A stretch of DNA of 28,755 nucleotides from Akkermansiaceae bacterium UBA3385 (lineage in GTDB: Bacteria > Verrucomicrobiota > Verrucomicrobiia > Verrucomicrobiales > Akkermansiaceae), in the NCBI GenBank assembly GCA_002358905.1, contig DEPT01000056.1, positions 48,338 to 77,092 of the forward strand, given 5' to 3'. Both the position numbers and the translations under genes were made by a program. Shown here one piece after another: positions 1-8,965 of this stretch; positions within the stretch are counted from its first letter, which is position 1; every line of letters begins with the position of its first letter. The notes beneath the pieces are model-generated. The model saw nothing but the letters and a program-made list of their open reading frames with translations. It did not search any database and was not told where the DNA came from.

Positions 1-1
1 C

Positions 2-3000
2 GTGGCGGTGGCCCGCCGCATTGCCGAGGAAGTGGGATGCGAGCTTGGCGGCTTCGTGGGCTATCAGGTGCGATTCGATGACCGCACGGGCGCCGATACA
101 AGGCTCAAACTCATGACGGACGGTATCCTGCTGGCCGAAACACAGGATGACCGCGACCTGCGGCAGTACCACACCATCATCTTAGACGAGGCTCACGAGC
201 GCAGCCTGAATATCGACTTTCTGCTGGGCTACATGAAGCTTCTGCTAGCCCGCCGACCGGAACTCAAACTCATCATCTCCTCCGCCACCATGGATGCCGG
301 CGCCTTCTCCGAATTCTTCGGTGGAGCACCGGTCATCAACGTGGAAGGTCGCACCTACCATGTGGACATGCACTACATGCCCCCGCGACACAGCGAGGAG
401 GAGCAGCCCGACCACGTCTGTCGCGCGGTGGAGTGGCTGTCGGAGTATGATTCCAAGGGCGACGTGCTGGTCTTCCTGCCGGGCGAGCGCGAAATCCGTG
501 ACTGCGCTGCCGAGTTGGAGCGCATGAACCTGCCGCACACCGATATCCTCCCCCTCTTTGCGCGTCTGGGGCTGGCCGAGCAGCAGCGCATCTTCCACCC
601 GTCCAAGGGGCGCCGCCGCATTGTGCTGGCTACCAATGTGGCCGAAACCTCCCTCACCATCCCCGGCATTATCTACGTAATCGACAGCGGCGAGGCGCGT
701 ATCTCTCGCTACCTGCCGGGACGCCAGATTCAGCGTCTGCAGGTCGAGCCCATTTCCCAGGCCAGTGCCCGCCAGCGCGCCGGCCGATGCGGCCGCGTAA
801 CCGAAGGTGTGTGCATCCGCCTGTACTCCGAAACGGATTTCGAGAACCGAGACGCCTTCACCGACCCGGAAATCAAACGCAGCGCCCTGGCCGGTGTCAT
901 CCTGCGGATGGCCGATTTGAAATTGCCGCCGCTGGGTGAGTTCCCCCTGCCGGATCCACCCAGCCCGCGTCTGGTGAACGAAGGGTACAAGACACTTCGC
1001 GAAATCGGCGCCATCGACCGCCACAAGAAGCTCACCCCCACGGGACGCAATCTGGCACGCCTGCCGCTGGACCCGCGACTGGGGCGCATGCTGCTGGAAG
1101 CTGAGCATGAAAAGGCGCTGGCAGAGGTGCTGGTCATCGTGGCCGGGCTCAGTATCATGGACCCGCGCGAGCGCCCCGCCGAATTTGCCGCACAGGCTGA
1201 CCAGGCACACGCCCAGTGGAAAAACGAGGAAAGCGATTTCCTCTCCATGCTCAAACTCTGGCGCGCATCGCTCGAGTTCAAAGAGAGGAACAACCTGCGC
1301 CGCAACCAGCTCCGCAAGTGGTGCACGAAGAACTACATTAATTTCCTGCGCATGGTCGAATGGCACAACCTAGTGCAGGACCTCGGCGCTGCTCTGCAGG
1401 ACACCATGCGCTGGCGCCTCCCCGCCCTGCCAGAGGAAGCAAAGCAGGCCACGCCCGATATGATTCATCGCGCACTGCTAGCCGGTGCGCCCCTGCAAAT
1501 CGGCTTCTGGCGACCGGAGGACAAGGTGTACCGCGGTGCGGGTGGGCGCGATTTTGCCATTTTCCCCGGCTCCGGGCTATTCAAACGCAAGAAGCGTGCT
1601 GAATGGCTCATGGGGGCTGAGCTGGTGGAAACCACACGTCTTTACATGCGCCGCGCCGCCGTACTGGAACCCGAGTGGGTGGAGCAGATTGCTCCGCAAC
1701 TCTGTGCCCACCACGCCTATGATGCTACCTGGGATAAATCCAGTGGACAGGTGCATGCCAAGGAGCGCGTCACCTGCGGAGGTCTCACCATCATTGATGG
1801 CCGCCGCGTGAGCTACGCCCGCTACAACCCTGCCGCCGCCCGCGAAATCATGATTCGCGATGGCATCATGGCGCAGGAGATGAAAGACCGGGCCCCCTAC
1901 CTGAAACATCTCGCCGACATGCGCGAACTCGTGCGGCTGGTGGAATCCAAGCTGCGCCGCCGCGACCTCATCTGGTGCCAGGAGGGCGTGTTCCGTTTCT
2001 TCGATTCGGTGATTCCTGCCGAAATCTGCTCCGAAAAAGCCCTGCGCCGCTGGCGGGATAAAATGGAACCCCGTAACCCGAAACTCCTCTGCGTTCCCTA
2101 TGAGGACTGCGTGTACCCCGGCGAGGACGAAGTGCGCGCCGACCTCTATCCGGACGAAATTGAGCACGATGGCGAGAAGTACGATATTTATTATAACCAC
2201 GCCCCCGGCGAGGCAGACGATGGCGTAACCATCGGCGTGCACATCGACCAGCTGGCCGACTTCCCGGACTGGCTGCCGGAGTGGGGTGTACCGGCGCACC
2301 TGGCAGACCGCGCCGAAATCCTGCTGCGCACGCTGCCCAAGGATGTGCGCATGTTCCTCATGCCCATCAGCTCCGCGGCCGATGACTTTGCGGAAGATTG
2401 GTTCGACCGCGAACCGGACCGTCCGCTGGCCCAGGCGCTGGCCGAATTCGCCATGCGTCGCAGCAATAAGTTCTGCAATGCCTCCCAGGTGGATATGGGC
2501 AAACTGCCGCCGGAGTTCATCACCAAGATATGGGTGTGCGATGATAAGGAAAATGAGTTAGCCCTGGGCACCCACGCCGATGTGCTGCGCGAGAAGCTGG
2601 CGCAGTATCAGGAAAAGCGCTTTGCCAAGAAGGCAGCCCGCTCTTTCTCCTCCACCCCCATGACCCGTTGGGACTGCGGCGACCTGCCCGCCACCGTGGA
2701 GGTAGGCAACGGCACCGGCTACCCCGCCCTGCGCGAGGATGGAGACCAGGTGAAGCAGCATGTGTTTCCCACGGCAGAGGAAGCTGCCCTGCACCACCGC
2801 CGCGCGGTGCGTCGTCTGGCGCTCATCAAGCATGGCGATTTCCTCAACAGCATCCGCAAGAAACTCCCCATCAAAAGCATGGAGGCAAAGCTTGCGCTCA
2901 CCACCGTGGGCCAGATGCCGAAAACCAACCTGCACGATACCGTGTACGCCGCCATGGATGCCGCCCTGGCTGCCCCGCTGCCCCGCACCGCTGCGGAGTT

Positions 3001-3496
3001 CGATGCCGCATGCCTCCGCATGCGCGAGACGGTGTACGACCGCATCGCCGGCCCGCTCTCCAAACTCTGGGACCAGCTCGCCGCCACCGATGCCGCCGTG
3101 CGCCAGTATTGCCTGGTAGCCGGGCGCGATCGTTTCGGTGCCCAGATTGCTGAGGACGTGCAGCGCGAGTGGCAATGGCTCACCCGCCCCTGGTTCCTTT
3201 CCTCTGCGGAACCGGCCCAGCTGACAGATTACTCCCGCTTCCTCCGTGGTCTGCAGGAACGCATCAAACGCATTGCCCAGCAACCCGCCGCAAAGGAACT
3301 GGAACGCATCGCTGCCCTCAACGCTGCCGTATCCCCGCGCTTCTTTGCCGAATACGACCGCCACACCGATTCCCCCGCCTGGCTTGCCTACGGTTTCATG
3401 GTAGCCGAGTTCCGGCTCTCCCTCTTTGCCCCTGCCCTCGCCGCCAAAGGCCGTGCCTCCGCCAAGAAACTGGATGCTGCTGCAGCTATGCTGTAA
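2..3496 (+). CDS. hrpA: ATP-dependent RNA helicase HrpA (5' partial)
   Basis: This is a DEAH-box RNA helicase, a cytoplasmic enzyme that uses ATP to remodel RNA; bacterial HrpA has been linked to mRNA processing and ribosome-associated functions. The visible 1164 residues begin after motif I, so the Walker A segment and roughly the first 100-150 residues lie beyond the left edge. Visible motifs are DEAH at residues 62-65, SAT at 94-96, and motif VI QRAGRCGR at 258-265. After these come the helicase-associated and OB-type regions and a long C-terminal half containing a WD-x-GDLP segment typical of the DUF3418 tail that separates HrpA from HrpB. The apparent GTG at base 2 is an internal valine, not the start. 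The total size would be close to the usual HrpA length of about 1300 residues. Large antisense frames across it are GC-driven shadows. Confidence 0.95.
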   Translation: MAVARRIAEEVGCELGGFVGYQVRFDDRTGADTRLKLMTDGILLAETQDDRDLRQYHTIILDEAHERSLNIDFLLGYMKLLLARRPELKLIISSATMDAGAFSEFFGGAPVINVEGRTYHVDMHYMPPRHSEEEQPDHVCRAVEWLSEYDSKGDVLVFLPGEREIRDCAAELERMNLPHTDILPLFARLGLAEQQRIFHPSKGRRRIVLATNVAETSLTIPGIIYVIDSGEARISRYLPGRQIQRLQVEPISQASARQRAGRCGRVTEGVCIRLYSETDFENRDAFTDPEIKRSALAGVILRMADLKLPPLGEFPLPDPPSPRLVNEGYKTLREIGAIDRHKKLTPTGRNLARLPLDPRLGRMLLEAEHEKALAEVLVIVAGLSIMDPRERPAEFAAQADQAHAQWKNEESDFLSMLKLWRASLEFKERNNLRRNQLRKWCTKNYINFLRMVEWHNLVQDLGAALQDTMRWRLPALPEEAKQATPDMIHRALLAGAPLQIGFWRPEDKVYRGAGGRDFAIFPGSGLFKRKKRAEWLMGAELVETTRLYMRRAAVLEPEWVEQIAPQLCAHHAYDATWDKSSGQVHAKERVTCGGLTIIDGRRVSYARYNPAAAREIMIRDGIMAQEMKDRAPYLKHLADMRELVRLVESKLRRRDLIWCQEGVFRFFDSVIPAEICSEKALRRWRDKMEPRNPKLLCVPYEDCVYPGEDEVRADLYPDEIEHDGEKYDIYYNHAPGEADDGVTIGVHIDQLADFPDWLPEWGVPAHLADRAEILLRTLPKDVRMFLMPISSAADDFAEDWFDREPDRPLAQALAEFAMRRSNKFCNASQVDMGKLPPEFITKIWVCDDKENELALGTHADVLREKLAQYQEKRFAKKAARSFSSTPMTRWDCGDLPATVEVGNGTGYPALREDGDQVKQHVFPTAEEAALHHRRAVRRLALIKHGDFLNSIRKKLPIKSMEAKLALTTVGQMPKTNLHDTVYAAMDAALAAPLPRTAAEFDAACLRMRETVYDRIAGPLSKLWDQLAATDAAVRQYCLVAGRDRFGAQIAEDVQREWQWLTRPWFLSSAEPAQLTDYSRFLRGLQERIKRIAQQPAAKELERIAALNAAVSPRFFAEYDRHTDSPAWLAYGFMVAEFRLSLFAPALAAKGRASAKKLDAAAAML

Positions 3497-3561
3497 TCAG
3501 CACGATTGCATGATGCGCCGCTGCTCCAAAAAACTTACTGATTCACACACGCGTTCCGGGC

Positions 3562-3590
3562 TTGTTAGGATGCTGTTGATTTGATAGCAT
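3562..3590 (+). promoter_or_regulatory. Candidate promoter of the S6-like protease
   Basis: TTGTTA (3562-3567), a 17-base spacer and TAGCAT (3585-3590) form a reasonable sigma70-type pair. The -10 ends 12 bases before the ATG at 3603, so the mRNA leader would be only about five bases. No Shine-Dalgarno sequence is seen. GATGCT (3569-3574) and AGCATC (3595-3600) form an inverted pair bracketing the -10, which might be an operator. Confidence 0.45.
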
Positions 3591-3602
3591 ACAAAGCATC
3601 AT

Positions 3603-6600
3603 ATGAAATTACACCTTCCGATTGCGCTTCTCCTACTTGCCCTTTCCCCCCTGACCCAGGGAGCCTTATTACATAGCGATGTAGATTTGCTCACCTACAC
3701 AGACTTCGGACAAAATAAAGGACGTTTCAGCACATCGGAAACTAATGCGCTGCAACGTGAGCTCAACAAAAATGGTGTTACCATCAGCTATGCGGGAGGA
3801 CAGGAATCTTACACGCTGAACCAGCCCATGATTGACTTCCACTGCGTAGCAGACAAAGGAAATGCTGCAGCTGTGGGATATGGATTTCTTGCCAGTGCAT
3901 GGCACCTCAGAGGAAGCGACGAAACATGGCGCGTCCAGAGCCCGACTTTCAGTACCCGGGATATCGGAACCGAACACGCCATCCAATACCAATGCATCGA
4001 ATACGGAAGTTCTGATACATTCTGTCTGCACCCGGAGGCGGATTACAAGCTCATGCGCCTGAGCAAAATTGTGACGGATGTCACCCCCGCAACGGTGTAC
4101 AACTACGAAACCAGCCTGAATGATGCACTCTTGTACAGTGCCGGTGCCGGCGACCGTTATAAGATATCAGCCACAGGTACATCCACGCTGGTTCACTGGT
4201 GGAGCCAGAGCATTGATGGCAGCATCATGAGCACCACGGCGTATGGTGCCTGGAGTGAGAACTTCGGCAGCCAGGACAGCAATGGATGCACCGACGACAG
4301 CTTCATCATCCAGACAACGGTGGACAGCTGGGGAAATGCCGGCATCTCGACAGCAGACCCCCTGCCCGCACTGGATTACTCAGGCGATTCAGGCTCACCC
4401 GTCTTTATATGGAACAGCCAGGAAAATCGCTACGAATTTCTGGGCGTTAACCAGACATCAGACAGAGACAAGGGTATCAACCAGGCAACCGCCGCTCCTG
4501 TCTGGACCGTAGAAACAATGGCAAACTTCGACCAGCGGGCAAACCTGACTACAGACCACACCTTAAACCTTAGCCGATCCTCCACGGAAGGCGAAGCCAT
4601 TACCGACAGCAACGGAGTTTCCGCTACTCCCCATTACGCCATCCTGAGCGACAGCCGCGAAAAGAAAACAGCAGAATTTACAATTCTGGCGGAGGGGTAC
4701 CACACCTGGAAATCACTCTCAACCCTGAAAGAATCCGACACCTGGTATACCTACGGAAGTGATTATCTGAACGCAAGCAAAAACGCAGCCGCCGGCGAGC
4801 TCGATTACGCAGACCTGTATCTTACAGAAAACATGGTGCTGAATGCTGCCGATTCTGCCACCTATACCATCAACATCAATGAGGATATCGACACAGGTAT
4901 CGGATACATCCAATTCAGCAGGTCCGCAGCGGAGGCCGATTTCAAGCTGACATCAGCCAACGGTTCCAAACTTGATACAGCTGGTTATGTGGTTGATGCT
5001 AATGTATGTGTTACCGTGGAATTGACCAACAGCAATGCAGACCACATGCGCGAGTGGCGTAAGGTTGGCGACGGTCACATGATTCTGGCAGGTGAAGGTA
5101 AGAATGAAATTTTCCTGAATCTGGGTGGCACCGGAACCACTACCCTGAACCAGCAGAAGGGCTACGCTGCATACAAGGTTCTAGCCAGCACGGGCAGTCG
5201 TGTCGTATTAAATGGCATCGGGCAGATTGCCGCTGACTTCACCTCCGGAAATGGCGGCAGCATTCTCGATTTCAACGGATGCCAGGAATGGAGGGAAAAC
5301 GCTCACTTTTCCATACACGCCCTCACCCAGGACAGCATTCTCACCAACAGCCAGGGGCACACCTCCTTGTATTTCTCAGAGGGCGGCAACTATCTGGGTT
5401 CATTCGCCGATTCGGCTACTGGCTCCCTCCGCATCATCTACGAAGGAACAGATAGGTGGGAACTGAACAGCATCCACACCCAACTCCTGAACAGCAACAG
5501 TGGTCTGACGGTTGCCGGTGGTCATGTTTCCCTCTCTGGTACCTTGACGGTGCACGCCAACGGCTCGGTTGCCGGAGAGGATGTATCCTACCGCTACACA
5601 AACGAAAATGACTGGCATTACGCAGATGCCACCATGAATATACAGGTAGAAAAAGGCGCGACTTTTGAACTGGACAGCCATGCCCGCCTCACGGGCAATG
5701 TAACCGTGCATGAAGGTGGCACCTACCTCATGCGCGAGGGCGTATACCATGCACAAGAATATATAGAAGGTGGATACGAGCTTGAAAACACCGCCGAAAT
5801 TGCACAATATTATGGCCACCATGGTGCCACTCTGCTGGAGGACGGCGCAACTCTTCGTGTTGCCTATCACGCCGGGGTAACCGTAGAAAACTCATACTCA
5901 GGAGATATCCACGGTGCCGGTACAATGGTGATTGATTTAGGGACTGACGATGCCTCCTTCCGTGCGTCTGGTGACTGGAGCCAATTCCATGGCAACATTG
6001 AGCTAAGCACGGGCAAGCTTCTGCTCGGCGCGGCAGATGCGCTTTGTCTCAGAGCAGCAGATTCGCTGCAGAAGGGCAAACTGAATCACGTCTCCATCTC
6101 CAGAGATGCCAATTCTGTTTCCATTACCGGCGATGGTACCTCCACATTGAGTAACACTCATTTCTCTGCTGAGTGCGATGGAGTATCCCTCCATCTGAAT
6201 CAGGTAGTTCTGTTCGCAGACTGCCAGATGGATACCAGCATTTCATCCCTTACTCTCACAGACTCCTCCATGAGTCTCACCCTGAACGATGATGGAAAGT
6301 GCGAGGGAAGCACACTGTTACTCAGCACGAATCTCCTGAGCAATTTCTCCATATCTGGCAGCCTGCTGACATTTATGCTGGATAACGTGACGGAGCCTCT
6401 GCTCTACGATTCTATTATCGTCAGTTTCGAGGCTCTGAACCTCACAGACGACTGCGTATTCCAGGCGCAATTCTACAATAACAAGGACTGCATCATCACC
6501 GGTTCCCTGCTGCAGCAATACGCAGACACAGCTCAAACATACACCCTTGTGTTCGATACGGCACGTCTGCCGGAATCCTCCACATCCGCATTGGCGCTCC

Positions 6601-6641
6601 TGGCCATGGCTGCTGTAGTTACTCGTCGCAGACGCAAATAA
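3603..6641 (+). CDS. Exported S6 (IgA1-protease)-like serine protease with beta-repeat stalk and PEP-CTERM-like anchor
   Basis: This 1012-residue protein begins with a signal peptide (residues 1 to about 20, K near the start, then a leucine-rich core). Residues 28-290 match the protease domain of IgA1-protease/SPATE autotransporters (family S6): a YTDFGQNKGRF segment at 31-42, an MIDF segment near 76-79, a candidate catalytic His101 (AWHL), Asp147 (ADYKLMR), and Ser263 in GDSGS (261-265). The rest is Ser/Thr/Asn-rich with many short beta-strand repeats of the passenger type (HEGGTYLM, GAGTMVIDLG, TGKLLLGAADAL), suggesting a beta-helical stalk. No C-terminal 12-strand barrel is present. Instead the protein ends with PES, a hydrophobic stretch and TRRRRK, like a PEP-CTERM-type sorting signal. 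The protein is probably secreted or surface-anchored. The substrate is unknown; a host glycoprotein or immunoglobulin is only a guess. Confidence 0.82.
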   Translation: MKLHLPIALLLLALSPLTQGALLHSDVDLLTYTDFGQNKGRFSTSETNALQRELNKNGVTISYAGGQESYTLNQPMIDFHCVADKGNAAAVGYGFLASAWHLRGSDETWRVQSPTFSTRDIGTEHAIQYQCIEYGSSDTFCLHPEADYKLMRLSKIVTDVTPATVYNYETSLNDALLYSAGAGDRYKISATGTSTLVHWWSQSIDGSIMSTTAYGAWSENFGSQDSNGCTDDSFIIQTTVDSWGNAGISTADPLPALDYSGDSGSPVFIWNSQENRYEFLGVNQTSDRDKGINQATAAPVWTVETMANFDQRANLTTDHTLNLSRSSTEGEAITDSNGVSATPHYAILSDSREKKTAEFTILAEGYHTWKSLSTLKESDTWYTYGSDYLNASKNAAAGELDYADLYLTENMVLNAADSATYTININEDIDTGIGYIQFSRSAAEADFKLTSANGSKLDTAGYVVDANVCVTVELTNSNADHMREWRKVGDGHMILAGEGKNEIFLNLGGTGTTTLNQQKGYAAYKVLASTGSRVVLNGIGQIAADFTSGNGGSILDFNGCQEWRENAHFSIHALTQDSILTNSQGHTSLYFSEGGNYLGSFADSATGSLRIIYEGTDRWELNSIHTQLLNSNSGLTVAGGHVSLSGTLTVHANGSVAGEDVSYRYTNENDWHYADATMNIQVEKGATFELDSHARLTGNVTVHEGGTYLMREGVYHAQEYIEGGYELENTAEIAQYYGHHGATLLEDGATLRVAYHAGVTVENSYSGDIHGAGTMVIDLGTDDASFRASGDWSQFHGNIELSTGKLLLGAADALCLRAADSLQKGKLNHVSISRDANSVSITGDGTSTLSNTHFSAECDGVSLHLNQVVLFADCQMDTSISSLTLTDSSMSLTLNDDGKCEGSTLLLSTNLLSNFSISGSLLTFMLDNVTEPLLYDSIIVSFEALNLTDDCVFQAQFYNNKDCIITGSLLQQYADTAQTYTLVFDTARLPESSTSALALLAMAAVVTRRRRK

Positions 6642-6658
6642 TCCCGAGCCTCCGGGAT
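6641..6658 (+). terminator. Short hairpin after the S6-like protease gene
   Basis: ATCCCG (6641-6646) pairs with CGGGAT (6653-6658) around a six-base loop, beginning at the stop codon. There is no U-tract, so it may be a weak or factor-dependent terminator or an mRNA-stabilising hairpin. Confidence 0.35.
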
Positions 6659-6687
6659 GGATATCATTCTCCACCCCTAACCGCCAA

Positions 6688-6724
6688 TGGCAGAGCCCCC
6701 TCCAGGAAGCAGGAAGCTCTGCCA
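6688..6724 (-). terminator. Hairpin between convergent S6-like protease and rtcB genes
   Basis: TGGCAGAGC (6688-6696) pairs perfectly over nine bases with GCTCTGCCA (6716-6724). It lies about ten bases beyond the rtcB stop codon and about 46 beyond the S6 gene stop, so it could act on both strands. Neither side has a clear U-tract. Confidence 0.4.
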
Positions 6725-6735
6725 CAGAATAGTCA

Positions 6736-7959
6736 TTACTTTTTCTTTTTGAAGGAAGGCTCTGCTTCCTCGGCCTTGAAGTTATACAGCGGCTTGAAAA
6801 TATCCACCACATCGACCGTGGGGCCGATATGCTTCAGGATAGCGTCCATACCTTTATAGGCCATGGGGGATTCATCCAGCGTACGGGCGGTCACGGAAGT
6901 GGTATAGATACCCTGCATCTGGGCTTCAAACTCATCCAGCGAAAGCTGGCGGAATGCCTGGGAGCGGCTCATGAGACGCCCAGCACCATGCGGCGCAGAC
7001 TGGTTCCAGTCGTCGTTTCCCTTACCGACACCGTAGATGCAGCCATCGCGCATGTTAATGGGGATGAGCAGCTTCTCACCCGCGCGGGCAGAGATAGCCC
7101 CCTTGCGCACGATGTTGCTGTCGAGGTCGATGTAGTTATGCGTGGTGTGAAACATATCCTGCACCTCCAGCCCGAGACGGTGCACAATGATATCGGCCAT
7201 CACCTCGCGGTTGCGCAGGGCAAACTGCTGGCAGATACGCATATCGTGCAGGTAACGCTCGCGTGCCTCACCTTCCAGGTAGCAGAGATCGGCGGGGATA
7301 TCCGGCTGAGCCGCATTCCACGCAGCGCGCTGAGCCTTGATAGCTGCGGCTATCTCCTTCTGGCGACCCTGCGCTTTCAATTCGGCAATCATGGCAGCCT
7401 CGCGTTCCGCGCGGTCGGCGCAGCCGGCATGGCGGTCGATTGCCTCCTGCTGGTAGATATCGCAGACCTGCTTACCCAGGTTACGTGAGCCGGAATGGAT
7501 AATCAGGTAGTAGTTTCCCTGCGTATCGGCATCCACCTCCACAAAGTGGTTACCACCACCCAGTGTACCCAGTGAGCAGAGCAGACGCTTCACTCGCTCC
7601 AGCTCAGGCAGACAATGCAAAGCATCGATGGCATCAAATACCTCCACCGGCTCACCATGCACATACATACCGCTCGGAATATTGCGGTGCATGATATCAT
7701 CCAGCGCAGCAAAATCAGGCTTCTGCTTACCAAGATTTACGGTAAGCATACCGCAGCCGATATCCACGCCAACGATGTTGGGAATTACCTTGTCACCCAA
7801 ATCTGCCGTAAAACCGATTACACAGCCTTTACCGGCATGCACATCGGGCATGATACGCACCTTCGCGTCTGCAAATGCCGGTTGAGCCAGCAGTTTTGCA
7901 ATCTGTTTCTGTGCTAATTCATCCACTTCATCAGTGTAGATTTTCAGATTATTTTTCAT
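6736..7959 (-). CDS. rtcB: RNA-splicing ligase RtcB
   Basis: RtcB is a GTP- and Mn2+-dependent RNA ligase that joins 2',3'-cyclic phosphate or 3'-phosphate ends to 5'-OH ends, repairing cleaved tRNA and rRNA in the cytoplasm. At 407 residues it has the length of the short E. coli-type enzyme. All metal ligands can be placed by comparison with the archaeal structure: Asp66 and Cys69 (GVDIGCGM), His138 (GGGNH), His155 (HSGSR) and His274 (HNYID). The guanylylated histidine is His324 in HGAGR. The gene stands alone: no rtcA, archease or rtcR regulator is adjacent. The start MKNNLKIYTD was chosen because it fits the usual N-terminus. The C-terminus is lysine-rich (FKKKK). Confidence 0.96.
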   Translation of the reverse strand: MKNNLKIYTDEVDELAQKQIAKLLAQPAFADAKVRIMPDVHAGKGCVIGFTADLGDKVIPNIVGVDIGCGMLTVNLGKQKPDFAALDDIMHRNIPSGMYVHGEPVEVFDAIDALHCLPELERVKRLLCSLGTLGGGNHFVEVDADTQGNYYLIIHSGSRNLGKQVCDIYQQEAIDRHAGCADRAEREAAMIAELKAQGRQKEIAAAIKAQRAAWNAAQPDIPADLCYLEGEARERYLHDMRICQQFALRNREVMADIIVHRLGLEVQDMFHTTHNYIDLDSNIVRKGAISARAGEKLLIPINMRDGCIYGVGKGNDDWNQSAPHGAGRLMSRSQAFRQLSLDEFEAQMQGIYTTSVTARTLDESPMAYKGMDAILKHIGPTVDVVDIFKPLYNFKAEEAEPSFKKKK

Positions 7960-8013
7960 ACAGTTCTATTATTTAATATGCCTTACTGTTTTCTGTCTCA
8001 CGACAGACGATTC

Positions 8014-8040
8014 ATTGTAACATCTCGTGCAAAGCTGCAA
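8014..8040 (-). promoter_or_regulatory. Candidate rtcB promoter (extended -10)
   Basis: On the minus strand TGTTACAAT is an extended -10 (TACAAT at 8019-8014), with TTGCAG (8040-8035) upstream at a short 15-base spacing. The predicted leader is about 45-50 bases and ends in an AT-rich run before the ATG at 7959. Confidence 0.4.
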
Positions 8041-8173
8041 CGTAATCTTCGCTGGGGTAGTGCAATGACAAAAACGCCCCGGACAACACCGGAAGCAAGG
8101 GAAGTTTACCACTTCTTCCCGCAGTGTCAAGCCGATATAACAGTTATCATCATTTTTAGAACAGCATTCCTGC

Positions 8174-8203
8174 TTGCACCGCTGTGCCGGGCTGTGGTAA
8201 CAT
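8174..8203 (+). promoter_or_regulatory. Weak candidate promoter for the 8211 gene
   Basis: TTGCAC (8174-8179), an 18-base spacer and TAACAT (8198-8203). The -10 ends seven bases before the ATG at 8211, so the transcript would begin at or next to the start codon. The rest of the 251-base intergenic region (7960-8210) holds a small CTGTC/GACAG hairpin near 7994 and nothing else recognised. Confidence 0.35.
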
Positions 8204-8210
8204 GTGAAAC

Positions 8211-8951
8211 ATGAAGAGTTTCTCCCTGTTTGCCGCTACCATGGCCGTGATGAGTGTGTGCCAGGCTGCCAGCGATGCCGCTACCTCTGCCCGCGAAGCG
8301 GCTCAGCAGTATGGCGCCGCTGTGCGTAACTGCGATATGAGCTGGGCGGTGGATTCCATGTATCCCCCGCTGCGCCGCACTTATGCCGACCGCCTCACAT
8401 CCTACACACGTGAAGCCGAAATTGCACGAGCCCGCCGTGTGCAGGGGCTGGACCGCGAAACCGTGGTAGAGGCCAAAGCCCGAATGGCGGCAAATGACAA
8501 AGCGTTGCGTGCCAAATACGCCCGCATGGGCGAAGAAATGAAGAAAAGCGGGCTCACCGTGGAAAGCTATAGCGTGGGTGAAGCCACGGCTGAATATGTC
8601 GTGACACCCCCCATGGCGACGGTAAGCCAGGTCCGCAAGGATACAACAGGACGCGTGCGCGCAGAGCAAATCGGCAACACACAAGAACGCAGCCGCGTAG
8701 TTGTACTCCCTACGACGCTGGTCATCAGTGCCCCGGCTGCCAACGGCAAACGTACCCGAATGGAGCGCCGCAGTTATATTTTTGCCGTTCGTGATGAGGT
8801 GATTACTGATAAATCCCAACCCCGTGGCACGGTGCTCAACAAGTGGTATTTCATCGATGGCAACACCGACGTAAACACCCTGCGCACCTTCTTCCCGAAC
8901 CTGCCGCTCTATCTCCGTCTTCCCTCCACAGGGGACCGCATCCTGCACTAA
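8211..8951 (+). CDS. Exported protein of unknown function
   Basis: This protein has 246 residues. The first 19-20 residues form a typical signal peptide (basic MK, hydrophobic core, cleavage probably after CQA), so it should act in the periplasm or outside the cell. The mature part begins with helical, alanine- and arginine-rich sequence (DAATSAREAAQQYGAAVRN), continues through a charged helix near residues 70-110, and ends with alternating strands and an aromatic NKWYFIDG segment. That order, helix then sheet with a WYFIDG strand, is loosely reminiscent of NTF2-like or DUF-type periplasmic domains, but no family is recognised. The gene ends 14 bases before the DinG-like gene on the same strand, so the two may be co-transcribed. 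The ATG was chosen because it begins the signal peptide. Confidence 0.75.
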   Translation: MKSFSLFAATMAVMSVCQAASDAATSAREAAQQYGAAVRNCDMSWAVDSMYPPLRRTYADRLTSYTREAEIARARRVQGLDRETVVEAKARMAANDKALRAKYARMGEEMKKSGLTVESYSVGEATAEYVVTPPMATVSQVRKDTTGRVRAEQIGNTQERSRVVVLPTTLVISAPAANGKRTRMERRSYIFAVRDEVITDKSQPRGTVLNKWYFIDGNTDVNTLRTFFPNLPLYLRLPSTGDRILH

Positions 8952-8965
8952 ACCGGCCACACTCC

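Noticed and set aside
245..1366. A 373-residue antisense frame within the helicase gene
   Set aside because: The plus strand has conserved DEAH helicase motifs throughout; the antisense product has no recognisable domain.
8127..8960. A 277-residue minus-strand frame opposite the exported protein at 8211
   Set aside because: The plus-strand frame starts with a signal peptide and has a normal composition. The antisense product is rich in His, Gly and Cys with no motif, and its end runs through the intergenic region.
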